Shown in pieces: positions 1-9,420 of a stretch of 64,000 nt of DNA. This DNA is from Diogma glabrata (Eukaryota > Arthropoda > Insecta > Diptera > Cylindrotomidae): contig OY856187.1 of NCBI GenBank assembly GCA_963693315.1, positions 73,343,113 to 73,407,112 of the forward strand. The letters are read 5' to 3'. Position 1 is the first letter of the stretch. Each line of letters begins with the position of its first letter. A program made the translations under genes and the position numbers. The notes beneath the pieces were generated by a model. It worked only from the letters and a program-made list of their open reading frames with translations, ran no database searches and was not told where the DNA came from.

Positions 1-479
1 ATGTTTAGAATAACGATCGATTTATCTAGATTCAAAGGGATCGTATTGAAACAAGTTTTTTCAGACAGAATTAATTAGTTTAATTTTAGACTGCGATGAC
101 GTTAAGTGAAATTAATTGTAAACGAAACACTGTATCGTGCATATAAAACCGTGTAAATAGAAGAAGTTATTTTTATATTAGTTTTTGTAATTAAACTTTT
201 ACGTGTCATTTAATAGAAGCATTTTGTGTATTTTTTTAAACGCTGTGTACTGGACTTCTCATAGAAATGGATAAAATTTATTTTAAAAGAAAAAACCGAC
301 ACTTAAATTATAAATTTATTTATTTGTTTTTATGAAGATGCCGGGGTTTCTCAATGTGGATTATATTTTATATTATAAATTTATAATATATTAAATGATA
401 TAATGAATAAATATATTATAAAATTTATTTTAAAAGAAAAAACCAACACTTAAATTATAAATCTATTTATTTATTTTTA
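1..479. repeat. AT-rich flank with a tandem copy of the CAP gene 3' end
   Basis: There is no gene of its own here. Bases 274-376 are a diverged direct copy of 421-522, offset by 147 bp. The copied segment is the last coding stretch plus 3' flank of the CAP-like gene that ends at 480. The duplicate still reads like the C-terminal residues (NIKYNPH) on the minus strand, then hits a stop. The rest is low-complexity A/T. Confidence 0.6.
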
Positions 480-1198
480 TTAAGATGTCGGTGTTTCTGA
501 ATGAGGATTATATTTTATATTTGCAAACCTATCAGGGTTGTATGATTTATTACGATTGCGTTTACATAGTACTATTGTTATGATAATAAAAATAATCACC
601 AAGAATATAACTGCACTTAAAATGAAATATAAAACGTTAGTTTCTTCACCCGTTAATTTATTGGTATTCACATTAAATATTACAATATCCTTTTCGACCA
701 CAGGTTCATCTGAAAGTTTTATCTCGTTATTTAAATACAGATTGTAAACAGAGTTATAGTTCTATTTAATTAAATACAATATTCTAAGAGTTTAAAATTT
801 GTGTTTACAAAATCAAACTTACCACATAAACTATTAAAATATTTATGACAAATTTTACTTTCACATTCGCTACAAGGTTTTCCTTTTTTATACGTTAAAT
901 TTAAATCAACATGTTCGTCATTTTCATTTGTATAACATCTAACATAGGTTTGTTGACCTCTGATATCAACAAATGCAATACATCCGATTAAGCTAAATTC
1001 TGCACGTAAAATGGGAAGCCATATATCACCATCTTCAAGTTTATGTTTGAAAAGTTCTATTATCAAACTATTGTTAAGAATTTGTCCATCAGTTTTTAAT
1101 TCTGTGTCGACTAATGTATCATTGTTCTTGGATTTAAGGCAAAAATCATAATAGAGTTCACCATATTTTCTTAAACTTGCAAACTCATTACTCCAGCT
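480..1198 (-). CDS. CAP/antigen-5-like membrane-anchored protein, exons 2 and 3 (partial)
   Basis: This is the C-terminal half of a CAP-superfamily (SCP/TAPS, antigen 5-like) protein. Exon 2 runs 1198-823 after an acceptor CAG at 1201-1199 and starts with SWSNEF, the equivalent of the conserved CAP motif W-x-x-E-L. It contains the FSLIGC block, where family members have TxxVGC, and a cysteine cluster CSECESKIC near its end. The donor is GTAAGT at 822-817. A 113-bp intron leads to exon 3 (709-480), which encodes a strongly hydrophobic helix (YFILSAVIFLVIIFIIITI) and a short basic tail. The stop is at 482-480, with an AATAAA motif just downstream. The usual GHFTQ histidine region is replaced (LPILRAEF), so the classical CAP cavity is not conserved. 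The protein is probably surface-anchored; its function is unknown. Its first exon is either the broken copy at 2537-4489 or the intact one at 23820-24152. Confidence 0.7.
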
Positions 1199-2536
1199 CT
1201 GTTGGTTGGAAGAAAATTAAAACAGTTATTATTGCAAATAATAAATATTTTAGGTTTAAGAACCTCGCCAATTTGGGATTTGAACCTTAAAATCCCAAGC
1301 GATACACTGAAAAAACATGTTCTATTTTCAATCAAAATGCAGTAATCTCAACCTCGTAGCGAGTGCGAATATGGCGAATCAAAACCAGAATGGTCATTTT
1401 ATTGTGTTTTCTCATTTCGAGATATCAACATGAGATGTTAAGTTTGTTTGTATAAATGAATGCAATATATTTTTCTTTATGTGTCAAAATGAACAAACAA
1501 TATTTTTTACATAAGCGAAAGCAAGACAAAAATATATTGCTTTCACTTATACAAACAAACTTACCATCTCATGTTAATATCTCGTAATGAGAAAACACAA
1601 CAAAATTTCCATCCAGAAATTGATTCAAAAATTGTACAAGTACAGAACGGTGTAGTTGAGACAACCGCACGGTGTTTTCCAGTGAAAATTAAATACAGTT
1701 CTACTACTTTCAAAAACTTTATTTTGAAATGAAAAATTCAAGAAATGTGGCCGAAGCAATTTTTTTTTCCTGCAAATAGTGATTAACTTTATTCAACTAC
1801 TGTTATATTATATTTAAGACTTTATATTTTAAATAAGCCTTATTATGTTGTCAGGAACATGTTTACATGTGGTTGTCCCAATCATCGTGAATTTGCAAGG
1901 ATTTTTTCATTGTTTGAATAATAAACTATTAGCTTCAAGATGAGGTTGTCATTACTGTAATATTTTTTTTTCAGTGTAGATATAGAATGGCATTAGGTAG
2001 ATTTCGCGGCCGTATAGATTTGCATACAAGTAGAATCGGATGTATCAAATTAGATTAAATAAAAACAAATTGCATTGAAAAGCGAATCAAGACGCCGATA
2101 AAATAAGAATTTGAACACGACCTTTTCCAATTTTTTGAAACTTCGGTAATCGTTAATATAAAAAAGAAAAATTAATACGTGTTTGTTATTTTTTCACTAG
2201 TTTTGATACAGGGTGGCTTTAAATTTGTGAAGCAATTTAGTGACAATTAAAGTTTAAAGCTATATTGTGCTGGAATAGGTTAACCGATTTAAAATTTTTT
2301 TTGTACTTTGCGAGGCTTTATAAAATATTACAATACCAATATATATTTTTATAAATAAGTGTTAATCTTGGAACTCAAGGGTGCTGGATTCAATTCCCGA
2401 CGGAGCCCAATTTACCTATACATATTTCATAATGTGTTTTCAGACCGGTTCAAACCAAAGTGGGTACGAGTGAATGTTAAACATATTGATACGATTCATA
2501 AAAAAAAAATACAAAAAACATCACAAATATCATTAC
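1199..2536. other. CAP gene intron with a MITE and a tRNA-like B-box
   Basis: This is the intron between the local first exon and exon 2 of the CAP paralogue. It contains a TA-flanked MITE (separate entry). Near 2375-2405 is a short segment resembling a tRNA T-arm (GATTCAATTCC then CGACGG), possibly the head of a degraded SINE. Nothing else was recognised. Confidence 0.5.
1305..1976. mobile_element. 672-bp MITE, CACTGAAAAAA termini, TA target duplication
   Basis: The left end is CACTGAAAAAACATG and the right end TTTTTTTTTCAGTG, inverted relative to each other and flanked by TA at 1303-1304 and 1977-1978. No coding capacity is seen. Internally there is a palindrome around 1440-1600 (GATATCAACATGAGAT against its reverse complement). 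The same termini flank 31092-31970. TA duplication and short A-rich inverted ends suggest a Tc1/mariner-like MITE; the family assignment is inference. Confidence 0.75.
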
Positions 2537-3108
2537 CACAATTTTCATATTTGAACTGCTCGTATATGTTTTTTCGTGAATTTTAAATTTTCCTTCAGCA
2601 ATTTGATTACGCTCTTTATTGATTAGCATAAAAACACTCTGAATTGTATTATTATCGAAATCAAAAACTTGTAATTATTTATATCCACATGATAATCTTC
2701 TTTTGTATTATTACCACACAAGATATGTTTTGTCCCATTACAAAACTCCACTCTACAATAATCCACTGCTTTTAGTTCAATTATTTGTATTTCGCAAACT
2801 ATTATTATCCTTATCCTTAATATAATAGCCGTGAGTCTATCCCTCTATACGGTCGTAACGCTGATGACGTAGTACATTTTTTATTGTTTTTGTTTCATTT
2901 TTTTTAAATGTAAACAAAAAGGTTGCGTTAAATGTTTGGACATACTTCTATCAGGTGTCTTCTATCAAAAAAAATCCATTTGCCAGCTTATCTTGATAGA
3001 AGACTCCTGATAGAAGACAAAAAGAGAATATAAAATAAAAAAATTAAACGATTATTTTGTTTAAAAATAATTTATTATTATTTAAATTACTAATTAATAA
3101 TAAAGTTA

Positions 3109-3294
3109 TTACAAATAAAATGATAAAACGTAAAATCTATCATTTTCAAATGTAAACATAACCAAACATATCAACTGATAGAACAAAAAGTCAAAACAAT
3201 TTACTACTACATTTACAAAAGTAGATTGATTTATTTTATGCTGTTCGTTGGCAAGCAAATAAATCAATCTTTTTTCGATCAAGCCAAAGAACAC
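3109..3294 (-). pseudogene. Penelope-type retroelement tail fragment
   Basis: The minus-strand frame reads IEKRLIYLLANEQHKI then NQSTFVNVVVN. Nearly the same peptide is encoded on the plus strand at 59885-59965, where it precedes a hammerhead-like motif. I interpret both as 3' coding tails of the same retroelement family. Assignment to Penelope rests on the neighbouring ribozyme-like motif and general appearance, not on a recognisable catalytic domain. Confidence 0.35.
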
Positions 3295-3342
3295 GACATT
3301 TTTTGAAAGTGATAAAATAAAATGACTTATTCAAATAAAAGA

Positions 3343-3392
3343 ATGTATGTATGTATGGATGTATGTACATATGTATATGTATGTATAAACGC
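3343..3392. repeat. GTAT microsatellite
   Basis: Imperfect tetranucleotide repeat of GTAT with GGAT and ACAT variants. Confidence 0.85.
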
Positions 3393-3490
3393 TATATGTC
3401 GGTATATGTCGGGTTCTAATGATATGTAAAATGATATGTCATAAAGAAGTTTCACTTCTTACTTGTTTACTCTGGTACACAACCTGTTTT

Positions 3491-4046
3491 TTTTTGTGAA
3501 CAATTAAGCTTAAGTACATACTGGAAATCACTTGAATTTTGCAATTCGAAATAACTTTTCATTTTCTCTAAAATTCCTTTAAAAAAATTTTTTGCGTTTC
3601 GTGCCATAATGACTTTACACTCGTGACTTAGGATGTTGATTAGAATGTTGACTTAAGTGTTGACGAAATATTCTCTCATCCTATGAATTCATACGTAATA
3701 TTTAGAAATTTAATACAAAAAATCCCAAAGAAATGCAATTTCCAATATGTAATCATAGATGAAAGATTAAACTTAAGTAAATATGAAAAATGATGAAGTT
3801 TCAATTTAGAAATTATCTGAACATGAAAATTAAAATATGGTACGTCATCGCCGCTGTGGCTAAGTTGTGTAAGACACACGGGATTTGAACATACGTCTCT
3901 GATGAATGTGAGTTCGAATCCTGGCATGAAACACAAAAAATTTTTCTAAAGAAATTTTAGAGAAAATGAAAAGTTATTTCGAATTGCAAAATTCAAGTGA
4001 TTTCCAATATGTGTACTTAAGCTTAATTGTTCACAAAAAACCATTC
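3491..4046. repeat. Palindromic element with a tRNA-like centre
   Basis: The arms at about 3491-3607 and 3917-4046 are near-perfect inverted copies (TGGAAATCACTTGAATTTTG on the left, its reverse complement on the right). The right half of the loop holds the tRNA-like segment at 3850-3926. Either a SINE inserted in a fold-back element or two SINE tails joined head to head would give this layout. Confidence 0.65.
3850..3926 (+). ncRNA. tRNA-derived sequence (SINE head or tRNA pseudogene)
   Basis: A polymerase III A-box-like stretch (TGGCTAAGTTG, 3857-3867) is followed about 45 bp later by a near-consensus B box (AGTTCGAATCC, about 3911-3921) and CTGGCA. The spacing and the long variable region resemble a class II (Ser/Leu) tRNA, but acceptor pairing is poor and no convincing anticodon arm folds. 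This is more likely a SINE head than a working tRNA gene. Confidence 0.45.
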
Positions 4047-4686
4047 CAAATAAAAGTTATTCCTTTTTATTCATAAAAATTCCATTTACGGCATTTAAAT
4101 TTTTCGATAATGTAGTCTTTCAGCCATTTCGTTCAAATTTATTATTTATATCATTTCGATATTAATAAGAAAATTAATTATTTATATGACAGATAGTTTG
4201 TTTTCCATCATTATTTTTGCATAGTTTCATTTTCTGTAAATAAACTAAAGAAAACAAAAGCTGCTATTATATTATTTTCTTAATACATATTATTATTTAC
4301 AGCCATTTGTGATTGACCGTATAAAAATTTATAGTATGTACACTTCACGATGGTTTTTTTGTAGAATTATAGTTAAGCAGCAGGTGCACACAGGGGGTGA
4401 GGGTGGAGGGGGGCGCAGCCCACGGGATACCCCCTAGTTATTAGTTGTTTGACAAAACGAACCAAACCCATTTCTTGAATTTTCAACATTTGATTTGTTA
4501 AATTTACATATGTTTATACCAAATTTCATGATTCATCTGAGCAATAGAAAATTACAAACAAATTATCTAAATATCGTTTTGATAATGTGTTGACTAATAT
4601 TTTTTTTAAATTTACAAAGATTACATTTAAAAATTTCCCGCATATTAAAATACATCAGCTATATTTATTTTGATATATTGATATAA

Positions 4687-5686
4687 GGGTAGTTCTACAA
4701 ACATAGGAATTTTGGACGGATCTGCTCACTTCGTATATTAATAATTAATATGAAAAAAAAAAATGTTTTTCAAATGAAATTTGTAAACCTTAACTATGTC
4801 TAGCTGGTTACCAAAAATAAACCCGTTTTGAAATATATTTCTTACAAAAAAAATTATTCAAAATGTCAAATTCTCAGTCTTCTGGCGTGTCCCACCTTGA
4901 AAGTCAAAGATGGTAAACTAAATAATCAATGATTCTAAGTGTGTAGAGACAAATTTACACTGTAGTAATAATTTCGAATAATGATGCTTTAATAATGTGA
5001 AAAAAATCATAGCATTACTCTATATTTCATATAAGATATATCCTATTAAAGTTTGTCCCACGAATTTGTTATTATTCTCCTGCTGAGTCCTGCCCAATCA
5101 AAACACATTGAAAATATTGGAAATTCATATTTCTATCAAGTTATCGCTCGTCACAGGAATTAATTAAAGTTCAATAAATATACTATTGCAAGTGTTTTAC
5201 TTAGTCCTAGGTTTTATCAATCAAAACAGTCATCATACTAGCAAGATCGTGTGCTGTCCAGTCAAATTATCAGTCCACGGGCAAGTATTTTCGTAAAAAG
5301 TATTTTAATTACAGGTAATTTTGTAGTTTTATACGACGTGACGCCTTGGTATAGAATCCGTTTATTTTTTTTTTTAGACGTAATTTTGTCATTTTTTAGC
5401 GAAATACTGATAAATTGATAAATTCTCAGTCCCCTGGTCTCAAAGTGACTTAAATATTTGGGATTTTGTCTTAAATAGATGTTTATTTCGTATTTTGAGA
5501 TAATATTGCGATAATTTTGAGTTAATTTAGGAGTAAAAAGGATTTTTTTTATTTTGGCTGGCCACATTCAGAAAAGTTGAAAGAACGTCATCAACTTTAA
5601 CTAAAACTACTTGCCAGAACTTATACGCAAAAAACATGTCGTGCCGTAATTAGCTCCATTTTCTTCCTTCGTGTGTAGAACTACCC
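4687..5686. mobile_element. 1.0-kb element with GGGTAGTTCTACA inverted termini
   Basis: The left end GGGTAGTTCTACA (4687-4699) is matched in inverted orientation at 5674-5686. Both sides carry ATAA (4683-4686, 5687-5690), consistent with a 4-bp target duplication. No meaningful coding sequence was found inside. Confidence 0.7.
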
Positions 5687-5762
5687 ATAAAGAGATTCGT
5701 AACATAATTCATTATTTTTTCTCAAAACATAATAGGCAATAGCTATATTTATGTATAGCCTG

Positions 5763-5868
5763 TCATTCACATACAACAAAAACAGAATCAGATTTCATAC
5801 AAATCTGACAGCAAAAAATTCTGTTGGTGTAAATTTTGTATGGAATTCTGTCTCTGTTGTATGTGGTT
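5763..5868. mobile_element. Short Harbinger-like MITE
   Basis: Inverted ends TCATTCACATACAACA and TGTTGTATGTGG enclose about 100 bp. The ends match those of the larger element at 18101-19408 (CATTCACATACAACGGAAAC). Boundaries and target duplication are not clear. Confidence 0.5.
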
Positions 5869-5934
5869 TTGTAGCGGTTTCTACAACATACTACGCCTTA
5901 AGAAGGGCGTTTTAAGTCCTTAAGCAGTCCTTAA

Positions 5935-6472
5935 TGCCCGATTTATAGTCGGTATCTTTAACTTAACATTAATTTAACGTAAAGTACAAATGTATAAAAA
6001 TGCACTAGAGCATTTATAGTCGGTAACGTAAACTCAACGTTAACTTAACGTAAAGTTCATTTCATTCTATCTTAAAGATTTAGTTAAGGATTTTTTGACG
6101 TTTATTATAAAAACTGAAGAAAATTTAATTGAAAGTGTTCATAAAAATAAAATTTTATTCATTCAGAAATGCAAAGGATATAAAAAGAACGACATTAAAA
6201 CCAAATTTCGGCATGAAATAAATATAAATTTTTATTTTAAATTTTGTATTAAATTTAAATGTTTATTTTGATTTTATTATTTTAAATTTTGATTTTAATA
6301 TCAATTTGTTGCTTTTAAAGAATTAATATGATTTATAAAATTGATTACAAACCCAAAATTAATATCAAATCAAACGTCAAAGAATACGTAATTTCTTACC
6401 GAGTATGAATCAAAATTTTGTATAGTGTCTTGAGTTACGGTTAAGTTAACGTTACAGACTATAAATCGGGCA
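5935..6472. mobile_element. 538-bp PIF/Harbinger-like MITE
   Basis: The terminal inverted repeat TGCCCGATTTATAGTC (5935-5950) is matched by GACTATAAATCGGGCA (6457-6472). It is flanked by TAA at 5932-5934 and 6473-6475, the 3-bp duplication typical of PIF/Harbinger elements. A second internal copy of the terminal motif lies near 6010-6060. Non-coding. Confidence 0.75.
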
Positions 6473-6479
6473 TAACTTA

Positions 6480-7740
6480 TAGCGTTTTCGATTCTACAAA
6501 AAAATGTACAGGTCACATTTTACTTCGCTCTGAAAGACCTAAGTATTACATTCATGAGCCAAAAGTGAAATTCTTACCCCCACTTTTTTGGCATTTCTCG
6601 ACGTTTCAGGACCTACTGATTCTAAAAAAGCAATAAAATGCATGTCTATCTGCCGGCCGGCCGTCCGTCATTACCTACGCTGCAGGGAAAACCGCGGGAC
6701 GGATTTAAAATTTTTTTTCTAGAAATAGGTATACTCAAGGGACAGGTCCGAAAGGACGCTGTGTTCGATAACTGTACCGGAAGTGTGTCAAAAAAATCAA
6801 TATGTGTGTCAAAAATAGCAAATTTTCATATTTTTGGCTAAAAAACGTTTATTTTAAGTGATTACGAATAGGAACATTGAATTTGGAGAAATCTTGATGG
6901 TAGGGATTGGTATGTGAAACCAAAATCTAGATTATTGCATTATAAGTTTGTCAAGAAAATGTTGTCAAGTGTGTCGAAAGAAAGATTTTTATTTATTTTA
7001 TTACCCAATTTTTTGGAAAAAATAAAATTGTTTGTTTGAAATGAAATTTTATTATTATTATTGAGAATTATGGCATTATAAGTTTGTCAAAAAAATGTTG
7101 TCAAGTGTGTCAAAAGAAAGGTTTTTATTTATTTTTTACCCAATTTTTTTAGAAAAAAATAAAATTAATAGTTTGTATGACATGAAAATATATTATTATT
7201 ATTGAGAATTATGGCATTATAAGTTTGTCAAAAAAATAATGTCAAGTGTGTCAAAAAATGATTTCATTTATTTTTTTAGCCAATTTTTTGGAAAAAATGT
7301 AGCTGTTTTTACGACGTAAATGTAATTGAAAACGAAATTGGACATGGAAATTTTTGAATTTGTTATAGTTTTTGAAGTATTTTTGGAATTTTGAAAAAAG
7401 TTTGCATTTTTGATTTTGTAATAATTTTTGCAATATTTTAGAATTTTGGAAAAGGTTTTAATTTTTGATTTTGTAAGAATTTTTTAAATATTTTTAGAAT
7501 TTCGAAAAAAATTTTATTTTTGATTTTATTATAATTTTTGGAATTTTGAAAAAAGTTTGAATTTTTGATTTGTAATAAATTTTGCAATATTTTTAGAATT
7601 TTGGAAAAGTTTAAATTATAAGAATTTTTGGAATATTATTGGAATTTAGAAGAAGTTTAAATATTTGATTTTATTCTAATTTTTGGAATGTTTATGGAAT
7701 TTTCAAAAAAGTTTGATTTTTTAGGGTTCCGTTTTTTATA
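6480..7740. repeat. Half of a fold-back repeat with GGCCGGCC core, tandem units and AT minisatellite
   Basis: From left to right: an arm with CATGAGC, GGCATTTCTCGACGTTTCAG and GCCGGCCGGCCGTCC; a TTCGATAACTGTACCGGAAG block; about 125-bp tandem units with AGTGTGTCAAA, CCCAATTTTTTGGAAAAAA and GAATTATGGCATTATAAG (6950-7330); then an AT-rich minisatellite with units of roughly 60 bp (7330-7720). The same order appears inverted at 15660-18100, and with both arms at 54205-55612. The short frames here are spurious. Confidence 0.75.
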
Positions 7741-8299
7741 CGGAACACTATTGGTGAGAGTAAAAATAGTTTTTCACATTATATCGATTATCTCGTAAAC
7801 CAGGCATGTCAAACTCATTTCGGTATACGGGCCAAATTTTTTGAAAATTGTTTTTCAAATCCTTAAATGGGCCACATGTTCTTGGTTTGTTTAAAAAAAT
7901 TTAAATTTGTTAAATAAAACAATTTGTTAAACGATACAAAAATGTTTATATAGGTATTTAATAGTTCTTAGAAATATATTTATTATTTCTGTTTTTTATG
8001 GATATAATGCACCGCTTTTCATTTTTCAATTCATCAAAATTTGGTATTAGTTTTTGGCTTGATGTAATTTTTAATATCGATCAAAACTTCCGATATTGTA
8101 AGCCTGCTTTTTTAGCACAAAAACCGTGAACTTATAGCCCCCCCCCCCATTTTGCAATTAAAACTTAATAGAAAAAATATTTAACACCATCTTGAAATAG
8201 AAAACTCCATATAAAAAACTTTAAAAAATTTAATCAAAAACACTAATCCATATTTTTGCATATGGCAAGGGTTCAATAGTTTTGCATATGGCGTCAATT

Positions 8300-9420
8300 A
8301 ATCGGGCTATGAATATCGGAGGTTTTGTATTGATGCTAAATGTTTTTCAGTTAATGTGGTTCGTAGTTTTATTCATCTTCATATGTGGAAAAAGTTGTTC
8401 ACATATATATCTACGTGCCACCAATCATGGATAATATGCGTATAACAAAATGTCGCATTCCTGTAGCCAACCTGCTTTCCTTTTGATGATTACCACATAT
8501 TTACTACTTTGTGTGGCGCCTGTCCTTGACGATCCCGATAACGACGAGTTGGATTCCCGCTCGGGAAAAGCCAAAACCTGACGATTGTCCAGGGTCTTGT
8601 AAATTTACTACCACAATTTCGATTTTTATTAATGGGGGTAGAAATTTGTTTTAGAAAACGAGGATAACCGTGTCTGACAAAAATTTGTCTGCTAGTGTCG
8701 AGTCCGACAATTGGCATTTTGGCATGTTTGGGTTTTCGAACTTCGACAATAGCAGACAAATTTTTTTTTATTTGGGCACTTGCCATGTTTCGGCGTTTCC
8801 CGAGCGTGGTCGAATCCAGAAAAATGGCAGATAAATGCTGTCGGACTCGTCAAAGACAGGCGCCTCGCGAAGTATAAAATATGTGGTAATCATTTAATGA
8901 AAAAAGTGAGGGCGTTGTGACTACTGGGAAACAATCTGCAGTTAAATGCTCGTAAAACTCTGGAGTTCCGATTTCCACATATTTTTGCTTCAATAGCGTG
9001 TCATATCGTAGTTCTATAAACTCCATTTGCAAATGTTCGTCAATATTTTCAACAGACATCGGAAAATATGAAAACCTCTTTTCGAAATCATCTACCAACA
9101 TTTTCAGTTGTTTTTCATATTTTTCAAATTTTAACTCTGGATGTTTCATCAAAAGAGTCTGACAACTAGAAAAATTGTTTAAAATTTCTCCTTTAAATTG
9201 TGTTATGGAGGGTATCTTTTGTTTGAATGAATTCATTTGGTCATACAACGAGGTTATAAGCATATGTTTTTACACTGAAGAATAATATTAGGTTGACTGA
9301 GATGGCCAGTAATGTCAATTGAGAAAGCCAAATCTTGTATTCAATCAACTTTTTCCAGTTCAGAGCGCAGTCACAATCTTTAATTTCTAAAAAAATGGTT
9401 TAAGCCACGTGCTCGAATAA
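8300..9420 (-). pseudogene. hAT transposase remnant (GTF2IRD2/FAM200-like group)
   Basis: Successive minus-strand blocks follow the order of hAT proteins related to GTF2IRD2/ZBED5. They are FIRARGLNHFF (near 9410), LAFSIDITGHLSQPN (9330-9280), the 9263-8895 frame with FEKRFSYFP, MEFIELRYDTLLKQKY and PEFYEHL, and, beyond the nested MITE, YMCEQLFPHMKMNKT (about 8410-8345), the start of the C-terminal dimerisation region. A frameshift near 9245, internal deletions and the MITE at 8488-8891 make it non-functional. The call rests on motif order; the catalytic triad cannot be shown complete. Confidence 0.7.
8488..8891. mobile_element. 404-bp MITE nested in the hAT element
   Basis: The inverted termini are GATTACCACAT and ATGTGGTAATC, extended by imperfect arms containing GTGTGGCGCCTGTCCTTGAC. 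It interrupts the hAT coding frame. A related right half occurs at 39480-39767. The target duplication is not resolved (AT at most). Confidence 0.7.

Larger units (their letters stand above)
2831..4439. mobile_element. Composite insertion within the CAP exon
   Basis: This segment has no counterpart in the intact exon at 24 kb, so it is inserted DNA. It contains an inverted repeat at 2946-3020 around TCTATCAGG/CCTGATAGA, a Penelope-type tail on the minus strand (3109-3294), a GTAT microsatellite (3343-3392), and a palindrome with a tRNA-like centre (3491-4046). The right end has a C/G-rich block (4380-4433) unlike its surroundings. I could not identify clean terminal repeats for the whole insertion. 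Confidence 0.55.
2537..4489 (-). pseudogene. Broken first exon of the CAP-like paralogue, split by an insertion
   Basis: Minus-strand sequence 4489-4440 (start codon at 4489-4487) plus 2830-2537 aligns with the intact CAP exon 1 at 24152-23820. Shared features are the cysteine block KAVDYC, HILCGNN, the KERNQIAEG-equivalent and the SSNMKI donor region. About 1.6 kb of repeat sequence sits between the two halves. In the distal half one T is missing from the run after the asparagine-tyrosine-lysine codons (near 2665), which shifts the frame to an early stop, and two codons are absent beside the second cysteine. Homology continues upstream to about 4550, so the promoter-proximal flank was duplicated too. 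I read it as a dead exon copy. Confidence 0.7.

Noticed and set aside
3850..3926. A functional Ser/Leu tRNA gene
   Set aside because: The B box is good but acceptor-stem pairing fails and no anticodon arm forms. I list it as a tRNA-derived sequence instead.
8490..8877. Overlapping frames of 98 and 60 codons at 8.5-8.9 kb
   Set aside because: They lie wholly within a MITE defined by inverted ends and have no resemblance to protein families.
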